Shown: positions 35,091 through 43,072 of the stretch, piece by piece
Position numbering within the stretch: position 1 is the first letter of the stretch
Layout of the letters: each line of letters starts with the position of its first letter
Assembly: GCA_963771545.1 (NCBI GenBank)
Contig: CAVYTX010000002.1
Location: 1,860,001-1,924,000 of the forward strand
Reading direction: 5' to 3'
Length of the DNA: 64,000 nt
Origin: CAKZLS01 sp963771545
GTDB lineage: Bacteria; Pseudomonadota; Alphaproteobacteria; Rhodospirillales; Defluviicoccaceae
Notes under the pieces: model-generated
Database searches by the model: none
Seen by the model: only the letters and a program-made list of their open reading frames with translations
What the model was told of the DNA's origin: nothing
Position numbers and translations under genes: made by a program

Positions 35091-36232
35091 GGCGTCACCG
35101 TGCCGGACACCTTGGTGGAGGCGGGGAAACACTTGGCCTGCCGCGCGTCCCAGCCGAGGTGGACGTCCTGCCCCCGTGCGAGACCCATCATCCTGATCGC
35201 TTCCGGCAGCGCCGCCATAATGTCTTGGCCGGTTTCGGGATGGCGCACCATCACCCGGCTGTTGGCGCCGTCGAACAGGACGCTCTCCACCCGGCCGCGC
35301 AGCCGGTTTTCACAGGCATCCGCGCCGTCGTCGCGTTGGCCGAAGTCGATGGCTTCCGGGCGCACGAAAATCTCCACCGGATCGCCCTTGGAGAGGGGAC
35401 CGTCACCGGCCGCCCTGGCCACCATGGTCAGACCGTCGTTGGTGATCACTCTGACCTCGGCGCCGTCGATGGCCTCGACGCGGCCGCGCCAGCGGTTGCT
35501 GTCGCCGACGAAACCGGCGACGAACGCCGTGCGCGGCTCAAAATAGAGTTCCTGGGGCGTGCCCACCTGGACGAAGCGGCCGTGGTTCATCACCGCCACC
35601 CGGTCGGACATCACCAGCGCCTCCGACTGATCGTGGGTGATATACGCGAAGGTGGTGCCCACCTGGCTCTGCAGTTCCTTGAGTTCCACCTTCAGGCGTT
35701 CGCGGAGTTTGAGATCGAGGGCGCCCAGCGGTTCGTCCAGCAGCAGAAGCGCGGGCTCCAGCACCAGGCACCGGGCGATGGCGATGCGCTGCTTTTGGCC
35801 GCCGGACAGCTGATCGATGCGCATGGCGCCCAGGTCCGGCAAACCGACCCGCCCGAGCACCGCCTTGACCTTGCGCGCGATCTCGGCCCGGGGCATTCCC
35901 CGGCGCTTCAGACCGTAAGCGATGTTCTGCTCCACGGTCATCATCGGGAACAGGGCCAGGTGCTGGAACACCATGTTGACCGGACGGCGATTGGGCGGCA
36001 TCGGCACGATGGACCGCCCCTTGATCTGGATGTCGCCTTGGTCGGGCCGCTGGAAGCCCGCGATCATTCTGAGCAGCGTGGTCTTGCCGCAGCCGGAGGG
36101 GCCGAGGATCGAAAAAAACGAGCGCTCGGCGATGGTGAACGACACGTCATCCACCGCCGTGAAATCGCGGAAGCGCTTGACCAGATGGACGCACTCGAGA
36201 TCCACGTCCATCGCTGGCGGCTTGACCGGCAT
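35087..36232 (-). CDS. ABC transporter ATP-binding protein, PotA-like
   Basis: A 381-residue ATPase with Walker A GPSGCGKTT, Q-loop VFQHLALFPMM, signature LSGGQKQRIAIARCL, Walker B LLLLDEPLGALD and switch His in THDQSEAL. The C-terminal TOBE domain (FVRPEAIDFG, VLFDGANSRVMVRH) is typical of polyamine and opine importers. It drives the two permeases that follow. Confidence 0.95.
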   Translation of the reverse strand: MPVKPPAMDVDLECVHLVKRFRDFTAVDDVSFTIAERSFFSILGPSGCGKTTLLRMIAGFQRPDQGDIQIKGRSIVPMPPNRRPVNMVFQHLALFPMMTVEQNIAYGLKRRGMPRAEIARKVKAVLGRVGLPDLGAMRIDQLSGGQKQRIAIARCLVLEPALLLLDEPLGALDLKLRERLKVELKELQSQVGTTFAYITHDQSEALVMSDRVAVMNHGRFVQVGTPQELYFEPRTAFVAGFVGDSNRWRGRVEAIDGAEVRVITNDGLTMVARAAGDGPLSKGDPVEIFVRPEAIDFGQRDDGADACENRLRGRVESVLFDGANSRVMVRHPETGQDIMAALPEAIRMMGLARGQDVHLGWDARQAKCFPASTKVSGTVTP

Positions 36233-36274
36233 GTGGTCCCGCTCCCCGGTGTTGTCCCCTCCGTCCGGGCTACG

Positions 36275-37360
36275 TTAGTTGGTTTTCGCGGCCTGAATTC
36301 GATCCAGCGTTTTCCCTTCCATCACCTCGAGCCCAGGGGGCACCGGCGGATACCATTTGATGTTGTCGATGGCCGCGTCGTCGAAGCTTTCCGCGAACTG
36401 CTTGCGCAGCGTCGGCTCGACAAACGCCTCGCTGCCCTTGGACGCCGTGAAGTTGCCCGCCGCCGCCGTGACCATCGCGGCGACCTCCGGACGCATCACG
36501 AAGTTGATCCACTTGTAGGCAGCCTCCTCGTTCTCGGTCTTGCGGGGCAGCGTGAACGTGTCGATCCAGCCGAGAGCGCCGGACGTGGGCGCGATGAAAA
36601 CGATGTCCGGGTTCTCGGCGTTCAGCTTCCAGCCGCCCGCGTCCCAGGCCATCGCCGCCACGGCCTCGCCGGAACGCAAGAGCGCGATCAGGGCGTCTCC
36701 CCCGCTCCAGTACGCCTTGACGTTCTTCTTGCAGGCGACCAATTCCGCCTCGACCTTGTCCAGAATGGCCTGATACGCCTTGGTGTCGGTGTAGGCCGCG
36801 AACGGATCCATACCCATGGAAAACGCGAAACCGATGAGCGTCGGCCGCTTGAGCCGATAGGAGACCTTGTCCTCGAGTCCCGGACCGCAAAGATCAATAT
36901 AGTCGGCGATGCCGCTGGCCAGCTTGGTGTTGACGATCAGGCCGCTGGTTCCCCATACGTGCGGCACCGAGTACACGTTGCCGTCGATGGACGTGTTGGT
37001 CTTTGTCGCCTCCAGCATGGCCGGAATGATCTGGGCCGCGTCGACCTTAGACAGATCCATCGGCTTGTAGATGTCATGGTCGGCCTGGGCGCTGACCACG
37101 CGATCCTGGCTCGGCTGGGCGAGGTCGAAGCCCGATCCTCCGGTGGCCCGCAGTTTCGAGATCATGTCCTCGTTGTTGGATTTGGTCACCTCGACGTCGA
37201 TGCCGGTCTCGGCCTTGAACATCTCGATCACGTTGTCGGGCGCGTAACCGCCCCAGGTCAGCAATCGCAGCGTCTCCGCCCGGGCCGCGCCCATTCCGGC
37301 CACCATGACCGCAACGGCCAGCAGGGCGGCCAAGCCGCCGTTTGTTCCCCTTCGCACCAT
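36275..37360 (-). CDS. ABC transporter substrate-binding protein, PotD/PotF-like
   Basis: A 361-residue periplasmic protein: signal peptide GGLAALLAVAVMVAGMGAARA, mature part starting ETLRLLTWGGYAPDNVIEMF. Other blocks are AMAWDAGGWKLNAENPDIVF and GWIDTFTLPRKTENEEAAYKW. The ATG at 37360 follows AAGGAGGAT and is preferred to starts further upstream. The fold points to amine-type ligands (polyamines or related cations). It heads the eleven-gene run, so the promoter should lie in 37361-37530. Confidence 0.92.
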   Translation of the reverse strand: MVRRGTNGGLAALLAVAVMVAGMGAARAETLRLLTWGGYAPDNVIEMFKAETGIDVEVTKSNNEDMISKLRATGGSGFDLAQPSQDRVVSAQADHDIYKPMDLSKVDAAQIIPAMLEATKTNTSIDGNVYSVPHVWGTSGLIVNTKLASGIADYIDLCGPGLEDKVSYRLKRPTLIGFAFSMGMDPFAAYTDTKAYQAILDKVEAELVACKKNVKAYWSGGDALIALLRSGEAVAAMAWDAGGWKLNAENPDIVFIAPTSGALGWIDTFTLPRKTENEEAAYKWINFVMRPEVAAMVTAAAGNFTASKGSEAFVEPTLRKQFAESFDDAAIDNIKWYPPVPPGLEVMEGKTLDRIQAAKTN

Positions 37361-37530
37361 ATCCTCCTTCGCGCCCCATACCGGCGCTTGTCTGATTTCA
37401 TACGACCGGCATTCTGACATGCCGTCACGCCCGCCGCGAGTGTTGTTATGCCAAATGTCCCTCCGCCCTCGTCGCCGATGATGACGAAACACCCTTACAC
37501 CGACACATCCCTCGTGTAGGATAAAGCGTT

Positions 37531-38157
37531 ATGTTCCGGAAGATGGGCACATACGCCGCGATTCTGACCTTCGTGGTTCTGATGACGAACCCGGGGGCGA
37601 TGCTCGCGCGCGCGGCCGGCGCCGCTGGAACCGGCGGGTCCATCGCCGGTCAGCTTCTGGTGGCGACCCCGCGGATGACCGATCCCCGTTTCTCCGAGAC
37701 GGTGATCTACATGATCGACCACAACGCCACGGGCGCCATGGGCGTCGTGATCAACCGCGGCCTGGGCGAGGGTCAACTCAAGGCATTGCTGGAGGCTTTC
37801 GGCGTGGAGACGGAGAAGGCGTCCGGAACCGTACGCCTCCAGTATGGCGGGCCGGTCGAGACCGGCCGCGGTTTTGTTCTCCACTCCACGGATTACAGCG
37901 GTCCCAGCACCAAGGTGGTGAACGGCCAGATCGCGATCTCCACCGGCCTCGATGTCCTCAAGGCCGTCGGCGCGGGGGAAGGTCCTCGCGAGGCCCGGTT
38001 TATCCTCGGTTATGCCGGCTGGGGTCCCGGGCAGTTGGAGAGCGAGATGGCGCGGAACGATTGGTTGACGGCGCCCGCCGACTCTTCGCTGATCTTTAGC
38101 GACGACTTAGACGCGGTATGGGAGGAAGCGCTGGCGAGCTCCGGCCTCTCGCTGTAG
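37531..38157 (+). CDS. YqgE/AlgH family protein with a predicted signal peptide
   Basis: A 208-residue protein. The family core starts at about residue 38 (GQLLVATPRMTDPRFSETVI, YMIDHNATGAMGVVINRGLG) and continues with YGGPVETGRGFVLHS and ILGYAGWGPGQLESEMARND. Usual YqgE proteins are about 185 residues and start at the LLVATP strand. Here 35 extra residues form a signal-like segment (TYAAILTFVVLMTNPGAML, then ARA), suggesting export. The start has no obvious ribosome site; a downstream start would remove the signal but no ATG stands between. Confidence 0.85.
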   Translation: MFRKMGTYAAILTFVVLMTNPGAMLARAAGAAGTGGSIAGQLLVATPRMTDPRFSETVIYMIDHNATGAMGVVINRGLGEGQLKALLEAFGVETEKASGTVRLQYGGPVETGRGFVLHSTDYSGPSTKVVNGQIAISTGLDVLKAVGAGEGPREARFILGYAGWGPGQLESEMARNDWLTAPADSSLIFSDDLDAVWEEALASSGLSL

Positions 38158-38174
38158 AATCGCGCCGAAACGCG

Positions 38175-39071
38175 TCAGGCCTGCTTGGCGTCGATGACAC
38201 CCCGGCGGATTTCGCGGGTCCGCGTGAACAACTCCTGAAGCTTATCTCCCTCGCCCCAGCGGATGGCGCGCTGCAGCGCCGTCAGGTCTTCGTTGAACCG
38301 CCCGAGCATCTCCAGCACCGAGTCGCGATTGCTGAGAAACACGTCCCGCCACATCACCGGATCCGACGCGGCGATGCGGGTGAAATCGCGGAACCCGCCG
38401 GCGGAGTACTTGACCACCTCCATCATCAGATGTTCGGAAAGATCGGTGGCCGTGCCGACGATGGTATAGGCGATCAGGTGAGGCAGGTGCGAGGTCATGG
38501 CAAGCACGCTGTCGTGATGCTGGGCGCTCATGATCTCGACCTTCATTCCGGCCGCCTTCCACAGCGCCACAATGGTGTCCACGGCGGCCCGGTCCGCGCC
38601 GGGCGGCGGCGTCAGAATGCAGAAGCGGTCTTGAAACAGTTCCGGAAAGCCCGCCTCGGGGCCGGAATGTTCGGTTCCGGCGACCGGATGGGCGGGCACC
38701 AGATGGCATCCCTCGGGCATGTGCGGACCCACGTCGTTGATCACGCACTGCTTCACCGAGCCCACGTCGCTGACGATGCAGCCCGGCTTGAGCCCCGGCG
38801 CCATCGCCTCGGCGATCCGGCCGTAGGCGCCCAGCGGCGTGCACAGCACCACCAGATCGGCGCCGTCCACCGCCTGACGGGGATCGGTGGTGGTGCTGTC
38901 GGCGATGCCCAACGCCACCGCCTTGTCGAGGGTCGCGTGGGTCTTGGCGCACACGGCGATGTGCCCGGCGAGGCTATCGCGGCGCATCACGCGCGCCAGC
39001 GACGACCCGATCAGGCCAATGCCGATCAACGCCACGCGGTCGAAGGTTACGGTCTTGTCTGTTTGGTTCAT
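38175..39071 (-). CDS. tyrC: prephenate/arogenate dehydrogenase (TyrA/TyrC type)
   Basis: A 298-residue NAD(P)-dependent enzyme of tyrosine synthesis. The Rossmann motif LIGIGLIGSSLARVMRRD is near the N-terminus and VPAHPVAGTEHSGPEAGFPE holds the catalytic His region; HLPHLIAYTIVG lies in the helical domain. It is the third gene of a chorismate mutase - hisC - tyrC operon and follows hisC by seven bases. No ACT domain is attached, so feedback control would act elsewhere. Confidence 0.9.
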   Translation of the reverse strand: MNQTDKTVTFDRVALIGIGLIGSSLARVMRRDSLAGHIAVCAKTHATLDKAVALGIADSTTTDPRQAVDGADLVVLCTPLGAYGRIAEAMAPGLKPGCIVSDVGSVKQCVINDVGPHMPEGCHLVPAHPVAGTEHSGPEAGFPELFQDRFCILTPPPGADRAAVDTIVALWKAAGMKVEIMSAQHHDSVLAMTSHLPHLIAYTIVGTATDLSEHLMMEVVKYSAGGFRDFTRIAASDPVMWRDVFLSNRDSVLEMLGRFNEDLTALQRAIRWGEGDKLQELFTRTREIRRGVIDAKQA

Positions 39072-39078
39072 TGTCCCC

Positions 39079-40167
39079 TCAGTCCACGAAATCGGCGAGC
39101 GCCGCCAGCGCCGCGCGCATTTCGTCCTCGCGGCCGATGGTGATCCGAAGCGAGTCCGGCAGTCCGTAAGCGCCCATGCGCCGCGCGATGATGCCTCGCG
39201 ACCTCAACGACGCGTCGGCGGCCTCGGCATCGCGACCGGCCTTCAGCGGAAAGCGCACCAGCACGAAGTTGCACACGCTCTCCGGCACGTTCAGCCCCAG
39301 CGCCCGAACCTCGGCGGAAAACCAGTCGCGCCACTGAATGGTATGGGCCCGCACACGCTCCGTGAACTCCGGGTCGCCGAGCGCCGCGACACCGGCGGCC
39401 TGAGCGGGACTGGTCACGTTGAACGGATTGCGCACCCGGTTCAGAACATCGGCGATGGCCGGCGGGCAATAGGCCCATCCCAGCCGCGCGCCGCCGAGCC
39501 CGAAAATCTTCGAGAACGTGCGGGTCATCACGACGTGGTCGCCGGCCTCCACCAGCCGTTCGCCGGGAGAGTAATCCGGATGGTCCATGTACTCCGCGTA
39601 AGCCGCGTCGATGACCAGCAGCACGTCCCGAGGAAGACCGGCCCGCAGGCGCGTCAGTTTCCCCTCGGACAGGTACGTGCCCGTGGGGTTGTTGGGATTG
39701 GCGATAAACACGATCCGGGTCCGGGGCGTGACCGCCGCCAGCAATGCGTCCACATCGGCGGTCAGATTGCTTTCCTGCGCGGTGACCGGGGTGGCGCCCG
39801 CCGTCCTCGCCGCGATGGGATACATCAAAAACCCATGTTCGGTGTACAGCACCTCGTCGCCGGCCCCGGCATAGGCGCGGCACAGCATGCCGATCAACTC
39901 GTCCGAGCCGGCGCCGCACACAATCCGCGCGGGATCCAGTCCGAAGCGCTCGCCGATGGCGTCGCGCAGCGCGTGGCAGCCCCCGTCGGGATAGCGGAAA
40001 ACGCCGCCCGCCGCTTCCCGCAGCGCGGCAAGGGCGCGGGGACTGGGACCCAGCGCGCCCTCGTTGGAAGCCAGCTTGATGATCCGCTGGATGCCGGCAA
40101 TCGCCGACTCTCCGCCCACGTAGGGGGAGATGTCCATGATTCCGGGCCGCGGGGAAATCATGCTCAT
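39079..40167 (-). CDS. hisC: histidinol-phosphate/aromatic aminotransferase
   Basis: A 362-residue PLP enzyme of the HisC family: KLASNEGALGPSP (substrate loop), FIANPNNPTGTYLS, DAAYAEYMDHPDY, and the Schiff-base Lys in TRTFSKIFGLGGARLGW. Many alphaproteobacteria use one such enzyme for histidine and for aromatic amino acids; its place between chorismate mutase and prephenate dehydrogenase genes fits that double role. ATG 40167 lies two bases after the chorismate mutase stop; a long upstream extension is in another phase of that gene and is rejected. Confidence 0.92.
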   Translation of the reverse strand: MSMISPRPGIMDISPYVGGESAIAGIQRIIKLASNEGALGPSPRALAALREAAGGVFRYPDGGCHALRDAIGERFGLDPARIVCGAGSDELIGMLCRAYAGAGDEVLYTEHGFLMYPIAARTAGATPVTAQESNLTADVDALLAAVTPRTRIVFIANPNNPTGTYLSEGKLTRLRAGLPRDVLLVIDAAYAEYMDHPDYSPGERLVEAGDHVVMTRTFSKIFGLGGARLGWAYCPPAIADVLNRVRNPFNVTSPAQAAGVAALGDPEFTERVRAHTIQWRDWFSAEVRALGLNVPESVCNFVLVRFPLKAGRDAEAADASLRSRGIIARRMGAYGLPDSLRITIGREDEMRAALAALADFVD

Positions 40168-40169
40168 GC

Positions 40170-41069
40170 CTATGCCGCGCTCGTCGTTTCGGAGCGGGCC
40201 GCCGGCGGACCCAACTCCGCCGCGGTGAGCGGCGTGGCGTATCCACCCAGGAGCACAAGGCGCTTGAGGGGCGTGCCGAGAATTTCTTGGAATTTGGCGA
40301 GCCGCGCATCCTCGAGAGTGAGAAATCCGTCGACCTCCGCCAGGTACAGCCATGCCCGCGGCCCCTGCTCCTCGCGCCACAACGCCGAAAACGTCGGCGG
40401 CAAACCAACGGAGGTCAGCGCCGTGGCCACCTGACCGAGGCCGAGGCGCTTCTCGGAATCAATGGCCAGGAACGAGCGGTCCCGTCCGGTCGGCTTGACC
40501 GTGACCGGGCAAATGACCAGACCCTCCAACTCTCCGCCCAGCCCGTTTCCGGGCCCGGCGAACGGCAGCCGCGCGATGACCTTCGGCGCTTCCGGATTAC
40601 TGCTGACCAGAAGGCGCCACCATGGATCCGCGTCGTCCTGATGGGGCAACGGCAGCACGCCGACGATCGCCTGTTGGCGGTTCACCGCTTCGATCACCGA
40701 GCGCACGGACCCATGCCGCGTCATCTTCGTGAACGTGCCGTACTGATCGCGGGCCAGGTCCCAATAGCCGCTTTCGTCCGGGGGCATATAGACGGCGGCG
40801 GAAAATGGACCTTCGAACGACAAGGTGGCGATGATGAGTTGGCGCCAGATCGCGCTGAGCTCGCGTTTGGGGAACGGCCCTCGGTGACGTGCGATGAGCC
40901 GGTAGAGAATATCGGCCTCGCGCGACGGCTGGATCTTGACCCGCCAGTCGTGCTTGATACGTCGCACCTGCTCCACGAGCTCGGTTCGGCGTATGATGAG
41001 GTCCTGGAGGGTGTCGTCGATCTCGTCGATCTCGCGACGCACCGCGTCCAGTGATGTCTCGGCAGTCAT
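40170..41069 (-). CDS. AroQ chorismate mutase with a degenerate prephenate-dehydratase-like C-terminal domain
   Basis: A 299-residue protein. Residues 1-90 are the helical AroQ mutase: SLDAVRREIDEIDDTLQDLI, IRRTELVEQVRRIKHDWRVK, READILYRLIARH. The remaining 200 residues are laid out like a P-protein dehydratase (DLARDQYGTFTKMTR, IVGVLPLPHQDDADPWW, DRSFLAIDSEKRLG) but no Thr-Arg-Phe/Asp catalytic motif is seen, so it may be regulatory. The ATG at 41069 begins the family region; MMAFPEPSM eight codons upstream is an alternative. First gene of the operon with hisC and tyrC. Confidence 0.82.
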   Translation of the reverse strand: MTAETSLDAVRREIDEIDDTLQDLIIRRTELVEQVRRIKHDWRVKIQPSREADILYRLIARHRGPFPKRELSAIWRQLIIATLSFEGPFSAAVYMPPDESGYWDLARDQYGTFTKMTRHGSVRSVIEAVNRQQAIVGVLPLPHQDDADPWWRLLVSSNPEAPKVIARLPFAGPGNGLGGELEGLVICPVTVKPTGRDRSFLAIDSEKRLGLGQVATALTSVGLPPTFSALWREEQGPRAWLYLAEVDGFLTLEDARLAKFQEILGTPLKRLVLLGGYATPLTAAELGPPAARSETTSAA

Positions 41070-41165
41070 ACTCGGTTCCGGAAACGCCATCATGAATATC
41101 GGAAGAAAACAGCCGCTCGGGCGAGCTATTGATAAAGCGAGCCATGCGCGAAAGCAAAGAAAACA

Positions 41166-41194
41166 TTGACAGCCGCGAGCCGCATTCATAGCTA
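41166..41194 (+). promoter_or_regulatory. possible promoter of metX-metW
   Basis: TTGACA (41166-41171) is followed after 17 bases by TAGCTA (41189-41194), 42 bases before the metX start. The -35 is perfect, the -10 weak. No SAM riboswitch pattern was recognised in the 165-base gap. Confidence 0.4.
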
Positions 41195-41235
41195 TGGTCG
41201 CTCAATAAACGCAGCCTAAGCGGGCGAAATCTTGA

Positions 41236-42423
41236 ATGATCATACCCAGAAAATTCACCACCGAAAACGCGGAGGAAGAGTTCGTGCTTCCCGGCCATCG
41301 GGTGTATCTGGGCCTTGACCGTCCGCTGCAGCTGGATTGCGGCGCGGAGCTGCGCAATTTCCCGGTCGCGTATCAGTCCTATGGCGAGCTGAATGCCGAC
41401 AAGTCCAACACGATACTGGTTTGCCACGCCCTGACCGGCGACCAATTCCTGGCCGAATCCCATCCCGTCACCGATAAGGAAGGCTGGTGGGATTTGATGG
41501 TGGGCCCCGGCAAGCCGTTGGACTCCAACCGTTACTTCATTCTGTGCGTCAACGTGCTCGGCGGATGCATGGGCAGCGCCGGACCGAGCGAGATCAACCC
41601 CGAGACGGGGGAGCGCTGGGGCCTGGAATTTCCGGTCATCACGATCGCCGACATGGTCCGCGCCCAGGCGATGCTGCTCGACCATCTCGGCATCGGCAAG
41701 CTGTTCGCGGCGATCGGCGGATCCATGGGCGGCATGCAGGTTCTGGAGTGGGCGGCTCTTTATCCCGAGCGCGTGTTCGCCGCCATTCCCATTGCCGGGG
41801 CCGCCCAGCACAGCGCCCAGAATATCGCCTTCCACGAAGTCGGCCGCCAGGCGATCATGGCCGACCCCGACTGGTGCGGCGGCGAATATTGGCGGTACGG
41901 CAAGAACCCTCATCGCGGCCTGGCGGTGGCGCGGATGGCGGCGCACATCACCTACCTGTCGGAAGCGAAGCTGCATGAGAAGTTCGGACGCCGGCTCCAG
42001 GACCGCGAGGCGGTCACCTACGGCTTCGACGCCGACTTCCAGATCGAAAGCTATCTTCGCCACCAGGGCATCAGTTTCGTCGAGCGCTTCGACGCCAACT
42101 CCTATCTGCATATCACCCGGGCCATGGATTATTTCGACATGGCCGCGCGGTACGGCGGCGCTCTCGCCAACGCGTTCCGCGACACGCCGGTCCGCTTCTG
42201 CGTCATATCGTTCACCAGCGACTGGCTGTATCCGACGGCCGAAAGCCGGCGCATCGTTCACGCGCTGAACGCGGTGGCGGCCAATGTCAGCTTCGCGGAA
42301 ATCGTATCCGACGCCGGCCATGACGCTTTCTTGTTGGACGAGCCGGAATTCTACCGCGTGCTGGCGGGCTTCCTCGGCGGAGCGGCCTATCGCCACGGCC
42401 TTCGCGAAATATCCGGTAAATGA
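41236..42423 (+). CDS. metX: homoserine O-acyltransferase MetX
   Basis: An alpha/beta-hydrolase of 395 residues that acylates homoserine in methionine synthesis. Visible: YQSYGELNADKSN, VCHALTGDQFLAES, nucleophile Ser in AAIGGSMGGMQVLEWA, and the Asp and His in FTSDWLYPTAESRR and DAGHDAFLLD. Members are named acetyltransferases, but many proteobacterial ones use succinyl-CoA; the residues that set this were not resolved. Overlaps metW by ATGA (42420-42423), the usual alphaproteobacterial pairing. Confidence 0.95.
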   Translation: MIIPRKFTTENAEEEFVLPGHRVYLGLDRPLQLDCGAELRNFPVAYQSYGELNADKSNTILVCHALTGDQFLAESHPVTDKEGWWDLMVGPGKPLDSNRYFILCVNVLGGCMGSAGPSEINPETGERWGLEFPVITIADMVRAQAMLLDHLGIGKLFAAIGGSMGGMQVLEWAALYPERVFAAIPIAGAAQHSAQNIAFHEVGRQAIMADPDWCGGEYWRYGKNPHRGLAVARMAAHITYLSEAKLHEKFGRRLQDREAVTYGFDADFQIESYLRHQGISFVERFDANSYLHITRAMDYFDMAARYGGALANAFRDTPVRFCVISFTSDWLYPTAESRRIVHALNAVAANVSFAEIVSDAGHDAFLLDEPEFYRVLAGFLGGAAYRHGLREISGK

Positions 42424-43040
42424 TAACGAGGAACGACAAATCCATCCGCGTCGACCTTCAGCTCATCGCCGACATGATCGAGCCGGGCTCGCGGGTCCTT
42501 GACGTGGGATGCGCCGATGGCGCCCTGCTCGACTATTTGGTGAATTTCAAGAGCGTGGACGGCCGTGGCATCGAACTGAGCAGCGACGGGGTCAACGCGT
42601 GCGTCAGCGCCGGTCTGCCGGTCATTCAAGGCGACGCGAATACCGATCTGTTCGACTATCCCGACCATGCCTTCGATTACGTGGTGCTGAGTCAAACCCT
42701 GCAAGCCATGGACGCGCCCAAGGTCATGTTGCGGCAGCTCGTGCGCATCGGCCGCCACGCGATCGTCTCGCTGCCCAATTTCGCCCACTGGCGCCACCGC
42801 TGGTCGATCTTGTTACTCGGCAGAATGCCGGTCAGCGACAACCTTCCCTATCAATGGTACGAGACTCCGAACATCCATTTGTGCTCGATCCGCGATTTTG
42901 TTATTCTGTGTAGCGACCTGGCGGTCCGCATCGAACGCAGCGTTTCGCTCGACCGCGACAGCCGCCCGCTGAAATTCGGGCAACACCTGGCCCTCGCCAA
43001 CCTGTTCGGGGATCAGGCGGTTTTCCTGCTCAGCGCCTAG
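42420..43040 (+). CDS. metW: methionine biosynthesis protein MetW
   Basis: A 206-residue methyltransferase-fold protein with the SAM-binding motif VLDVGCADGALLDYLVN, LSQTLQAMDAPKVMLRQLVR and SLPNFAHWRHRWSILLLGRM (the MetW hallmark). MetW works with MetX and is required for full homoserine acylation in some bacteria. Coupled translation with metX supports a complex. Confidence 0.95.
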   Translation: MITRNDKSIRVDLQLIADMIEPGSRVLDVGCADGALLDYLVNFKSVDGRGIELSSDGVNACVSAGLPVIQGDANTDLFDYPDHAFDYVVLSQTLQAMDAPKVMLRQLVRIGRHAIVSLPNFAHWRHRWSILLLGRMPVSDNLPYQWYETPNIHLCSIRDFVILCSDLAVRIERSVSLDRDSRPLKFGQHLALANLFGDQAVFLLSA

Positions 43041-43072
43041 AGGGTCGCCGGGATTCTCCCGCGATGAATTCG

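Noticed and set aside
41070..41235. SAM riboswitch upstream of metX
   Set aside because: The gap is short and no SAM-II-type pseudoknot sequence could be recognised; only a possible promoter is reported.
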